A DNA stretch of 64,000 bases from an uncultured Collinsella sp. GTDB taxonomy: Bacteria > Actinomycetota > Coriobacteriia > Coriobacteriales > Coriobacteriaceae. The number at the start of each line of letters is the position of its first letter. Position 1 is the first letter of the stretch. The stretch lies in assembly GCA_902470805.1 (NCBI GenBank), contig CABRHX010000004.1:55822-119821 (forward strand), in the 5' to 3' direction. The notes under the pieces were generated by a model. That model had not been told where the DNA came from, ran no database searches, and worked only from the letters and a program-made list of their open reading frames with translations. Made by a program: the position numbers and the translations under genes. This document shows positions 47,150 through 55,346 of this stretch, piece after piece.

Positions 47150-47220
47150 ATCGCGCAAGGGATATATTAGACGAGTCGTTACGCGCGCGTCAACAACTTT
47201 TTTGAAAAACTTTGGAGGGT

Positions 47221-47357
47221 GTCGGCCCCGGCTGCCCGGCGGCATGCGAAGTCGCCTGCTCAGACAGTCCTGCTCGCACGGAGAGCACATTAAGTGCTCT
47301 CCGGCTCGTGCGGAACTCGCGATCGACTTCGCATGCCGCCGGGCAGCCGGGGTCGAC
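47221..47357. repeat. Long hairpin with nested hairpin (family copy C)
   Basis: Perfect 29-bp arms (47226-47254 and 47324-47352) extend outward by GTCG/CGAC past one mismatch. The 69-nt loop contains a perfect inner hairpin, GGAGAGCAC-ATTAA-GTGCTCTCC (47280-47302). It has head-to-head copies of the GC-x-CGGAG core seen in copies A and B. Confidence 0.85.
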
Positions 47358-47376
47358 GTGAGGTTCAAAGGTTTTC

Positions 47377-47409
47377 AAAAAAGCGGTCGGCGCGCAGTGC
47401 GCCGACCGC
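47377..47409 (-). terminator. Terminator of gyrA
   Basis: On the minus strand GCGGTCGGCGC pairs with GCGCCGACCGC and is followed by TTTTTT. Confidence 0.9.
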
Positions 47410-47449
47410 CGATATAAGGGGTCTGATGATTTTTACCAGCTAGTTCCTC

Positions 47450-50191
47450 TTACTCGTCGAGGAGATCTTCTGGCATGTCGTTGCCGTCGCCTAGGTCGAC
47501 TGGGGCCTCTTCGGTGTCGGCTGCGGCCTCGGCACCTTCGCCTTCGGGCTTCTCTTTGGCGGCCGTCATGCGGGCTACGGCGCATACGCGGTCGTTGTCG
47601 TCCACGGTCATCATCTTGACGCCCTGGGTGGCTCGGCCGGTTTGGCTGATCTCGTCGGTCTTGACGCGAATGACCGTCGCGCCCTCCGTCACGATGAACA
47701 GCTCGTGCTGCGGGCCCACCGTCTTCATGGCCGCGAGGTTACCCTTACGCTCGGTCATTTGAATGGTGTAGACGCCCTGACCGCCGCGATTCTGCTCCGG
47801 GTAGTCCGCGACCGGCGTGCGCTTGCCGTAGCCGCGCTCGGTGATGACGAACAGATCACCGTTGCCGTTAGTGACTTCCATGCCCAGAACGCTCACGCCG
47901 TCCTTCATACCGATACCGCGAACGCCGCTGGTATCGCGGCCGGTGGCGCGCACCTGCTCCTCGGAGAACATGATCGCCTTGCCTGCGGTGGTGGCCAGGA
48001 TAATCTTGTCGCCCTCGCGCACGCGGCGCACATTCAGCAGCGCGTCGTCGTCACGCAGGTTGATAGCGATCAGGCCGTCGCGACGGCTGCGGTCATATGC
48101 GCTCATCACGGTCTTCTTGACCATGCCGCTCTTTGTGGCAAACATCAGGTACTCGTCGGCCGGGAACTCGCGGCAGCTGATGACGCTCGCGATCTTCTCG
48201 CCCTCCTCGAAGGGCAGCAGGTTGACGATCGCGGTACCGCGCGCCTGGCGCGTACCCACCGGCAGCTCGTGCACCTTCAGACGATAGACCTTGCCCTTGC
48301 TCGAGAAGAACAGCACGTACTCGTGCGTGGACGCGATGAACATCTCATCGATAACGTCATCCTCTTTGAGGTTGACGCCCGACACGCCCTTGCCACCGCG
48401 CTTCTGGGCACGGTAGGCAGCCACCGGGATACGCTTAACGTAGCCGGTGTGGGTGATGGTCACGACCATATCCTCGTCGGCGATGAGGTCCTCGACATCC
48501 AGGTCCTTCTCAACCTGGCTGATCTCGGTGCGGCGCTTGTCGCCAAACTTCTTGGAGATCTCGCGCATCTCTTCCTTGATGACGCCCAGGATCTTCTCCT
48601 CGTGCGCCAGCAGGTCCTCGTAGTAGGCGATGGCGCGGCGCAGGCCGTCCAACTCTTCTTGGATCTTGTCGCGCTCCAGGCCGGTCAGGCGGCGCAGCTT
48701 CATCTCGAGGATGGCCGTGGTCTGCTCGGGCGTAAAGCCAAAGCGCTCGATCAGGCGGCTGCTGGCCTCGGAGTCGGTCTGCGAGGAGCGGATGATGCTA
48801 ATGACCTCGTCGATATGGTCAAGGGCCATCAGGTAACCCTCGAGGATATGAGCGCGGGCCTGGGCTTTCTTAAGGTCGAAGCGGGTGCGGCGGGTGACGA
48901 CGTCGACCTGGTGGTCGATGTAGTGCTGCAGCATCTCGCGCAGGCTCAGGCATTTGGGAACGCCGTTGACGAGTGCCAGGTTGTTGGCGCCAAAGGTCGT
49001 CTGCAGCGAGGTGTACTTATACAGGTTGTTGAGCACGACCTGCGGAATGACGCCCTTCTTGAGCTCGATGACCAGACGGATGCCCTTCTGGTTGGACTCA
49101 TCGCGCATATCCGAGATGCCCTCGATGCGTTTGTCGTTGACGAGCTGGGCGATCTTCTCCTGCAGGGTGCCCTTGTTGACCATGTAGGGAATCTCGGTAA
49201 AGACCAGGCGGTTGCGGCCGGTCTTGGTGGACTCCACATGTGCCTTAGCACGCACGGTAATGGAGCCGCGGCCGGTCTCGTAGCTCTGCTTAATGCCGGC
49301 GCTGCCCATGATGATGGCGCCGGTGGGGAAGTCCGGACCTGGCATGATCTGCATGAGCTCGTCAACGGTGGCGTCGGGGTTGTCGATCAGGTAGCAGGTG
49401 GCCTCGATCGCCTCGGTGAGGTTATGCGGGGCGATGTTGGTGGCCATGCCGACGGCGATGCCCTGGCTGCCGTTGACCAGCAGGTTGGGGAAGCGCGCAG
49501 GCAGCGCCACGGGCTCGGCAAGCGATTCGTCGTAGTTGGGCTGCCAGTCGACGGTATCCTTCTGCAGGTCGCGCAGCAGTTCCATGGCGGGCTTTGCCAG
49601 GCGGCTCTCGGTGTAACGCATGGCCGCCGCGCCGTCGCCGTCGATGTTGCCGAAGTTGCCGTGACCGTCGATGAGCGGCGTGCGCATGGAGAACCACTGC
49701 GCCAGGCGGACCATGGCCTCATAGACCGCGGAATCGCCGTGCGGGTGGTACTTACCGATAACTTCGCCGACCGTCCAGGCCGACTTCTTGTGCGGTCGGT
49801 TGGGGTAGATGCCGCTCTCGTTCATCGCGTACAGGATGCGGCGGTGCACCGGCTTTAAGCCGTCGCGCACGTCCGGCAGGGCGCGCGCCGTGATAACCGA
49901 CATCGAATACTCGATGAACGACTGCTTCATCTCGCGACCGAACTCCGAAATCTGGAGCTGGCCGCCGTTGATATCCTCGCCGGCCGAGGCGCCGCGATCG
50001 ACTTCGCCAAAGCTCTCCTCGAGCTCGGCGTCGTCGTCTTCTTCCTCATCATCATCGGCATCGGGGTTATAGGCGTCCGGATCGCCGTCCTCGCCCTGCT
50101 CAGCACGGGCAAGCAGGCGCTTCAGATCATCGGGCATACCGGCATCGCCGGCCTCGTCCATACCCTCGTTATTGTTGATATCGTCTGCCAC
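47450..50191 (-). CDS. gyrA: DNA gyrase subunit A with acidic N-terminal extension
   Basis: A 913-residue topoisomerase subunit that breaks and rejoins DNA. The conserved part begins at about residue 85 (SFIEYSMSVITARALPDVRDGLKPVHRR). The active-site Tyr is in AAMRYTESRL, and the GyrA-box QKRGGKG sits in the C-terminal wrapping domain. About 75 acidic residues (a run of Asp/Glu near 45-60) precede the usual start. The start codon is GTG, with GAGGAGG upstream, 11 nt after gyrB. The C-terminal tail is also acidic. Confidence 0.96.
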   Translation of the reverse strand: MADDINNNEGMDEAGDAGMPDDLKRLLARAEQGEDGDPDAYNPDADDDEEEDDDAELEESFGEVDRGASAGEDINGGQLQISEFGREMKQSFIEYSMSVITARALPDVRDGLKPVHRRILYAMNESGIYPNRPHKKSAWTVGEVIGKYHPHGDSAVYEAMVRLAQWFSMRTPLIDGHGNFGNIDGDGAAAMRYTESRLAKPAMELLRDLQKDTVDWQPNYDESLAEPVALPARFPNLLVNGSQGIAVGMATNIAPHNLTEAIEATCYLIDNPDATVDELMQIMPGPDFPTGAIIMGSAGIKQSYETGRGSITVRAKAHVESTKTGRNRLVFTEIPYMVNKGTLQEKIAQLVNDKRIEGISDMRDESNQKGIRLVIELKKGVIPQVVLNNLYKYTSLQTTFGANNLALVNGVPKCLSLREMLQHYIDHQVDVVTRRTRFDLKKAQARAHILEGYLMALDHIDEVISIIRSSQTDSEASSRLIERFGFTPEQTTAILEMKLRRLTGLERDKIQEELDGLRRAIAYYEDLLAHEEKILGVIKEEMREISKKFGDKRRTEISQVEKDLDVEDLIADEDMVVTITHTGYVKRIPVAAYRAQKRGGKGVSGVNLKEDDVIDEMFIASTHEYVLFFSSKGKVYRLKVHELPVGTRQARGTAIVNLLPFEEGEKIASVISCREFPADEYLMFATKSGMVKKTVMSAYDRSRRDGLIAINLRDDDALLNVRRVREGDKIILATTAGKAIMFSEEQVRATGRDTSGVRGIGMKDGVSVLGMEVTNGNGDLFVITERGYGKRTPVADYPEQNRGGQGVYTIQMTERKGNLAAMKTVGPQHELFIVTEGATVIRVKTDEISQTGRATQGVKMMTVDDNDRVCAVARMTAAKEKPEGEGAEAAADTEEAPVDLGDGNDMPEDLLDE

Positions 50192-50202
50192 GTTGCCTCC
50201 TC

Positions 50203-52233
50203 TTAAGCGTCAAGGAATCGTGCATCATGTGCATGCTTCTCGATGTACTCGCGGCGATAGCCGACCTCGGAACCCATCAGCTCGCGCACGGCGCGGTCCG
50301 CCACCACGGCGTCCTCGATCGACACACGCTGCAGGATGCGGGTCTTGGGGTCCATCGTCGTCGAGGCGAGCTGCTTGGGGTCCATCTCGCCCAGGCCCTT
50401 GTAGCGCTGGACGGTATAGCCCTTGCGCTTTTTGGTGATCTTGCCGTCTTTGGCCTTGCCGTCCTCGTCGTTATCGTCGGGGTTCAGGCCCAGACTCTGG
50501 ATGGTGTCGCGCAGGATCTCGTCTTCGGGCTGGCGGCCGTTGGGATACACGTAGTGAATCTTGTTGCGCACCTTAATGCCAAAGATGGGCGGGCAGGCAA
50601 CATAGACGTAGCCGGCATCGATCAGCGGACGCATGTACTTGTAGAAGAACGTCAGCAGCAGGATGCGGATATGCGCACCGTCGACGTCTGCATCGGTCAT
50701 GATGATGATCTTGTGGTAGCGCGCCTTGGTGATATCGAAGTCGCCGCCGTCGCCGGCACTCGTCGTGACGCCGCAGCCGATCGCGGTAATCAGCGACTGG
50801 ATGGTGTCACTCGAGAACGCGCGATGGTCACCAACGCGTTCGACGTTCAGAATCTTGCCGCGCAGGGGCAGAATCGCCTGGATGTCTCGGCGACGGCCGT
50901 CCTTGGCCGAACCGCCTGCCGAGTCGCCCTCTACGATGAAGAGCTCGGTCAGCTCGGCATCGCGCACCGAGCAGTCAGCGAGCTTACCGGGCAGGGACGC
51001 CGTCTCGAGCAGGCTCTTGCGGCGGGTCGCCTCGCGCGCCTTGCGGGCGGCGTTGCGCGCCTTGCAGGCCTGTTGCGCCTTCTTGACGATCTCGCGGGCG
51101 GGCTTGGGGTGCTCCTCGAGGTAATCGGCAAGGCCGTCGGTCACAATCTTGAGTGTGAGCGCGCGCATGTAGGAGCTGCCGAGCTTGGCCTTGGTCTGGC
51201 CCTCAAACTGCGGATCGGGCAGCTTGACCGAGATAACGGCCGAAAGGCCCTCGCGCACATCGTCGCCGGTCAGGTTGGCGTCTTTTTCCTTGAGCAGGTT
51301 CTGTTTGCGCGCGTAGTCGTTGATCACGCGGGTGAGCGCGGTGCGGAAGCCCTCAAGGTGCATGCCGCCCTCGGGAGTGTAGATGTCGTTGGCAAACGAC
51401 ATGACGTTCTCGCCGTAGCCGCTATTCCACTGCAGGGAAACCTCGACCTCGCCCATCTTGGTCACAGGCGCGTCCGGATCCGATTTGCCCTCGATGTAGA
51501 TGGGCTCCTTAAAGGCCTCGGGGACGTCCTTGCCCTCGTTGAGGAACTTGACGAAGTCGATGATGCCGCCCTCGTAGCAAAACTCCTCCACATGGGGAGT
51601 CGCCTCGCGCTCGTCGGTCAGCACGATTTTGAGGTTCTTATTGAGGAACGCCGTCTCCTGCAGACGGTTGTGCAGCGTATCGAAATCGTAGATGCAAGTC
51701 TCGAAGATCTCGTCGTCGGGCCAGAAGGTGACGGTGGTGCCCGTCGAATCCGAGGTGCCCACGACCTCCATCTTCTTGACGGTCTTGCCGCGCGAGAACT
51801 CCATCTCGTAGGTGTTGCCGTCGCGACGAACCTGAACGACCACGCGCTTGGACAGTGCGTTGACGACGGAGATGCCAACGCCGTGCAGGCCGCCCGAGAC
51901 CTTATAGGCCGAGTTATCGAACTTACCGCCGGCGTGCAAGATCGTCATGACGACCTCGAGCGTCGGGATCTTTTTAACAGGGTGCTCGTCGACGGGGATG
52001 CCGCGCCCGTTGTCGACGACCGTGATGGAGTTGTCGGCGTGGACCGTCACCTGGATCTCGGTGCAGAAACCGGCCATGGCCTCGTCGACGGAGTTGTCAA
52101 CGATCTCCCACACCAGGTGATGCAGACCGCTGGCGCTCGTCGAGCCGATATACATGCCCGGGCGCTTACGAACGGCCTCGAGACCTTCGAGAATCTTAAT
52201 CTCGCCGCCATCGTAATCGTTTTCGTTTGCCAC
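50203..52233 (-). CDS. gyrB: DNA gyrase subunit B
   Basis: A 676-residue ATPase subunit. It has GHKL motifs (EIVDNSVDEAMAG, DNGRGIPVD, GGLHGVGISVVNA), FEGQTKAKLG, and the TOPRIM start EGDSAGGSAK with PLRGKILNVE. GTG 52231-52233 is chosen because AAGGAGG is 4 nt upstream; six codons further up lies an ATG without a site. A weak promoter (TTTACG, 17 nt, TACACA) overlaps the end of the preceding terminator. It forms an operon with gyrA. Confidence 0.96.
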   Translation of the reverse strand: MANENDYDGGEIKILEGLEAVRKRPGMYIGSTSASGLHHLVWEIVDNSVDEAMAGFCTEIQVTVHADNSITVVDNGRGIPVDEHPVKKIPTLEVVMTILHAGGKFDNSAYKVSGGLHGVGISVVNALSKRVVVQVRRDGNTYEMEFSRGKTVKKMEVVGTSDSTGTTVTFWPDDEIFETCIYDFDTLHNRLQETAFLNKNLKIVLTDEREATPHVEEFCYEGGIIDFVKFLNEGKDVPEAFKEPIYIEGKSDPDAPVTKMGEVEVSLQWNSGYGENVMSFANDIYTPEGGMHLEGFRTALTRVINDYARKQNLLKEKDANLTGDDVREGLSAVISVKLPDPQFEGQTKAKLGSSYMRALTLKIVTDGLADYLEEHPKPAREIVKKAQQACKARNAARKAREATRRKSLLETASLPGKLADCSVRDAELTELFIVEGDSAGGSAKDGRRRDIQAILPLRGKILNVERVGDHRAFSSDTIQSLITAIGCGVTTSAGDGGDFDITKARYHKIIIMTDADVDGAHIRILLLTFFYKYMRPLIDAGYVYVACPPIFGIKVRNKIHYVYPNGRQPEDEILRDTIQSLGLNPDDNDEDGKAKDGKITKKRKGYTVQRYKGLGEMDPKQLASTTMDPKTRILQRVSIEDAVVADRAVRELMGSEVGYRREYIEKHAHDARFLDA

Positions 52234-52287
52234 ACGTCCTCCTTCAGTCAAGAAAATGTGTACAGCCTTTCTAGTTTATCGTAAAAA

Positions 52288-52312
52288 AATACCCTCGGGA
52301 ACGAGGGTATTT
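52288..52312 (-). terminator. Terminator after the dnaA-dnaN-recF-DUF721 unit
   Basis: On the minus strand AAATACCCTCG-TTCC-CGAGGGTATTT continues into TTTT. It separates the replication genes from gyrB. Confidence 0.88.
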
Positions 52313-52338
52313 GGCTCTACAAGGCCACCAGATGCGAT

Positions 52339-52902
52339 TTAAGGCTCTTTTTTGCTTTTCACGCCCTTGGCCCACTCGGCGCTGGCTCTCATGGCGTTCT
52401 CGAGGGCCTCGCGCAGTTTTTGGTCTTCGATGGGCGCCACTTGGCACTCAATCTCGGTGCGCTCGGCCTCACTGAGGTCGGCGTGCGGAGCCGGCGGGCG
52501 CTCAGTCGTCGCCGGGCGCAGGCGCTCCTTGGCAGCGGGCGGCGTGTGACCGGGCGCGGTGGTTTTGAACACCAGGCCGTCCACATGCGCACCGGCGCGC
52601 TCCATGCGCGCGCGGATGATCTCGCGCAACAGCGTCATTTCCTGTGTCCACGAGGGCGAATCGAGATATACCAGCAGCTCATTGGACTCGGGCAGGTAGC
52701 GCAGACCCGTCACATGCCGCCCCTCGCGCGTGCCCGAGCACACCGCGTTCCACGCGCGATAGACCGCACGAGATTCCTCTGCAGCCTCCATCTGCGCACG
52801 GCGCTCAGGTGTCGCGGCCGCCAGGATGCGCTGGCGCTCTGCGTTCAAAAACCCACTGAAGGCGACCGTCTCGCTCTCGCGCTCGTAATTAGCACGTCTC
52901 AC
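52339..52902 (-). CDS. DUF721 (DciA-like) protein
   Basis: A 187-residue protein. A DUF721-type core spans about residues 45-110 (VYRAWNAVCSGTREGRHVTGLRYLPESNELLVYLDSPSWTQEM split over strands), followed by a Pro-rich tail. DciA-type DUF721 proteins act as DnaB helicase operators in bacteria without DnaC or DnaI. The gene overlaps recF by 14 nt in the usual actinobacterial order dnaN-recF-DUF721-gyrB. It is a good candidate for loading the DnaB encoded at 27967-29358. Confidence 0.8.
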   Translation of the reverse strand: MRRANYERESETVAFSGFLNAERQRILAAATPERRAQMEAAEESRAVYRAWNAVCSGTREGRHVTGLRYLPESNELLVYLDSPSWTQEMTLLREIIRARMERAGAHVDGLVFKTTAPGHTPPAAKERLRPATTERPPAPHADLSEAERTEIECQVAPIEDQKLREALENAMRASAEWAKGVKSKKEP

Positions 52903-53995
52903 CCATGCTCACCACCTTGGCTCGATCAAGCAGGTCATCGGTAAAGTATCCCAGGTTGGTCGTGGTTATGACCGTCTGGATGTCGTCGCCGATCAGCTGC
53001 AGAAAAGCGGTGCGGCGCTCGCCGTCGAGCTCGCTCATCACGTCGTCCAGAAGCAACAGCGGAGCAGTACCCAGAACATCGCGAGCCACGGCCACCTCCG
53101 CCACCTTCCAGGCCAGAACCAACGTTCGCTGCTGACCTTGGCTGGCAAATGAGCGGGCGGAGCGACCCGCCACGGTAAATTCAATCTCGTCGCGATGCGG
53201 TCCCACCAACGTCACGCCGCGGCGAATTTCCTCGTCGGCGTGCTCATCAAGGGCGGCCAGCATGCGCTCGTACGCCCAGCCCTTCAGCTCTTCGCGATCC
53301 TCGACCTGGGGCAAATCCCCCAGCGTGGACGCATAGGACACGTTGGCGGCTTCACCGGACGCCACTTGCCCGTAGGCAGTACGCACATGGCCCGCCAGCC
53401 GGTCGAGCAGGGCCAACCGGTGCACGAGCAGGGCCGAGCCCGCGCGGGCAATCGAATCGTTCCACGCGCCGAGCATCTCGCGGCAGCACCAGGTCTCCTT
53501 GAGCAAGGCGTTACGCTGGGTCAAGCAGCGCCCATAGGTGCTCGCAAGATCGGCATAGCGTGCGCTCAGTTGCATGCCAAAGTCATCGAGGGCGGCGCGG
53601 CGCACACTGGCGCCTCGCTTAACCATGTCCAGATGGTCGGGGCAAAACAGCACGCTCGGCAGAACTCCGCGCACACCGGCGGCAGAGCATCTCTTGCCGT
53701 TGCGGCTAAACGAGCGCTTACCGTCCTCCGCGCTCAATCCCATATCAAGCACGCGGCCGTCGCCCTCGAGCCTCAGCTCGATCTTGCACGAGCCCACGCC
53801 GTCATGGACGAGCTCGGCTGCGGTCGGATGCCTAAACGAGGCGCCGCTCGTCAGCAGCTGCAGCGCCTCTATGAGATTGGTCTTTCCCGCCGCGTTGGGT
53901 CCCGCAAGTATCGTCACGCCCTCGTCCAGGGCAAGGCGATAGCTATCGAAACTGCGGTAGTGCGCGACGGAAAGATCGCGGGCGAACATGGTCAT
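52889..53995 (-). CDS. recF: DNA replication and repair protein RecF
   Basis: A 368-residue SMC-like ATPase for gap repair with RecR and RecO. It shows Walker A AGPNAAGKTN (about 32-41), a SQGQQR signature and Walker B PLLLLDDVMSELD. The ATG lies 9 nt beyond the dnaN stop without a strong ribosome site; a second in-frame ATG two codons on is possible. It overlaps the DUF721 gene. Confidence 0.94.
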   Translation of the reverse strand: MTMFARDLSVAHYRSFDSYRLALDEGVTILAGPNAAGKTNLIEALQLLTSGASFRHPTAAELVHDGVGSCKIELRLEGDGRVLDMGLSAEDGKRSFSRNGKRCSAAGVRGVLPSVLFCPDHLDMVKRGASVRRAALDDFGMQLSARYADLASTYGRCLTQRNALLKETWCCREMLGAWNDSIARAGSALLVHRLALLDRLAGHVRTAYGQVASGEAANVSYASTLGDLPQVEDREELKGWAYERMLAALDEHADEEIRRGVTLVGPHRDEIEFTVAGRSARSFASQGQQRTLVLAWKVAEVAVARDVLGTAPLLLLDDVMSELDGERRTAFLQLIGDDIQTVITTTNLGYFTDDLLDRAKVVSMGETC

Positions 53996-54004
53996 GGCGC
54001 AGCG

Positions 54005-55108
54005 CTAGATGCGGACCGGCATGACCAGGTACAGGTAGTTGATCTTATCGTAGGACTTAAAGATGCCCGCCTGCGAGTAGCTCTTGAGCTCCAGCGTGAT
54101 CTCCTTCTCCTTGGACAGGGCATTGAGGCAGCCGAAGATGTAATGGTAGTTGAAGGCGATGGTACCCGACTCGCCCTCGGCCTCGACATCGATCGTCTCC
54201 TGCGCAAGGTCCTGGTCATTGGAAATGGAGGACAGGCCCATCTGCCCGTTCTCGACATCGATCTCGAACTTGACGGCGGGGTTGGCGCTCGCGATAACGG
54301 CCACGCGCTTGAGGGCGGCGTTAAAGGCGGCGACGTCGATCTTGACGCTCGTCACGCACGAATCGGGGATGAGCTGCTTGTAGTTGGGGTACACGCCCTC
54401 GATGCGACGCGACACGTAGGTGGTGTTGCCGGCCTCAAAGACGACCTGGGTGTCGGTAGCCCCGATCATGATGGTCGCCTGGCTGGCCATGATGTTCAGT
54501 GCGTCGTTAAAGGCGTCAGCCGGAACGTTGAGCTCAAAGGAGCCCTCGAGGGTCGAGGTCTCGACCTGCGTATCGCACACGGCCAAGCGGAAGGAATCGG
54601 TCGCCACCAGGCGCACGGTGTTGTTCTCGACCTTCATGTGCACGCCGCCCAGGATGGGGCGAGCCTTGTCGGTCGAGGTGACGCGCCACACGCGGCCGAC
54701 CATCTCGGACAAGATATCGGTCGGCAGTTCCACGGCGCTCTCGATGGCATAGGCCGGAAACTCGGGGAAGTCATTAGCATCAAGCGTGTTCAGGCGGAAA
54801 GAGCTCTTCTCGCAACCAATCAGCACCTGGCGCTCGGACAGCTCAAAGGTGACCGGGGCATCGGGGAGGGTCTTGGTGATATTGGAGAGCATCTTACAGG
54901 GGATAACCATCTCGCCCTCTTCTTCGACATGCGCCGCGATGCGATGACGGATCGAGATGGTGTAGTTAGAGGTCTGAAATTCCAAGATGCCGTCTTGGGC
55001 CTTAACGAGCACGCCCGACAGGATGGGGAGGGTGGATGCCGAAGCGACACCCTTCATAACGACGCCGATGGCTTGTGTAAGCGAGCTCTGGCTGACGGTG
55101 AACTTCAT
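54005..55108 (-). CDS. dnaN: DNA polymerase III sliding clamp (beta subunit)
   Basis: A 367-residue three-domain beta clamp (MKFTVSQSSLTQAIGVVMKGVAS, ...TLPILSGVLVKAQDG, LVATDSFRLAV, C-terminal YLVMPVRI). It encircles DNA and tethers polymerase. GAAAGG precedes the ATG. It sits 238 nt downstream of dnaA. Confidence 0.96.
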   Translation of the reverse strand: MKFTVSQSSLTQAIGVVMKGVASASTLPILSGVLVKAQDGILEFQTSNYTISIRHRIAAHVEEEGEMVIPCKMLSNITKTLPDAPVTFELSERQVLIGCEKSSFRLNTLDANDFPEFPAYAIESAVELPTDILSEMVGRVWRVTSTDKARPILGGVHMKVENNTVRLVATDSFRLAVCDTQVETSTLEGSFELNVPADAFNDALNIMASQATIMIGATDTQVVFEAGNTTYVSRRIEGVYPNYKQLIPDSCVTSVKIDVAAFNAALKRVAVIASANPAVKFEIDVENGQMGLSSISNDQDLAQETIDVEAEGESGTIAFNYHYIFGCLNALSKEKEITLELKSYSQAGIFKSYDKINYLYLVMPVRI

Positions 55109-55346
55109 CTTTTAATACCTTTCTGTAGATATAAATATCTTAATAATAGTAATAGTACTGACGAAACTGTTGATTACTCCCAAAGACGCAGGTCAGACCC
55201 AGAAAGAGAATCGACAGCAACCTGTGTGCAACGGGGGTGGTTTTCCACGTTCAAAACCTGCGCAAAACTTTTCACCACCGCGGGTTGGGTTTTAGACACC
55301 TTATGCCCATGGTTTCGACAAGTTTTCAACAGGTGTCTCTATTTCC
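55109..55346. promoter_or_regulatory. dnaA-dnaN intergenic region with DnaA-box-like sites
   Basis: It contains TTTTCCACG (55241-55249) and GTTTTCAACAGG (55322-55333), both 7 of 9 matches to the DnaA box TTATCCACA. The segment TTTCGACAAGTTTTCAA is shared with the gap before rpmH. It may be one half of a bipartite origin and carry the dnaN promoter. Confidence 0.45.
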
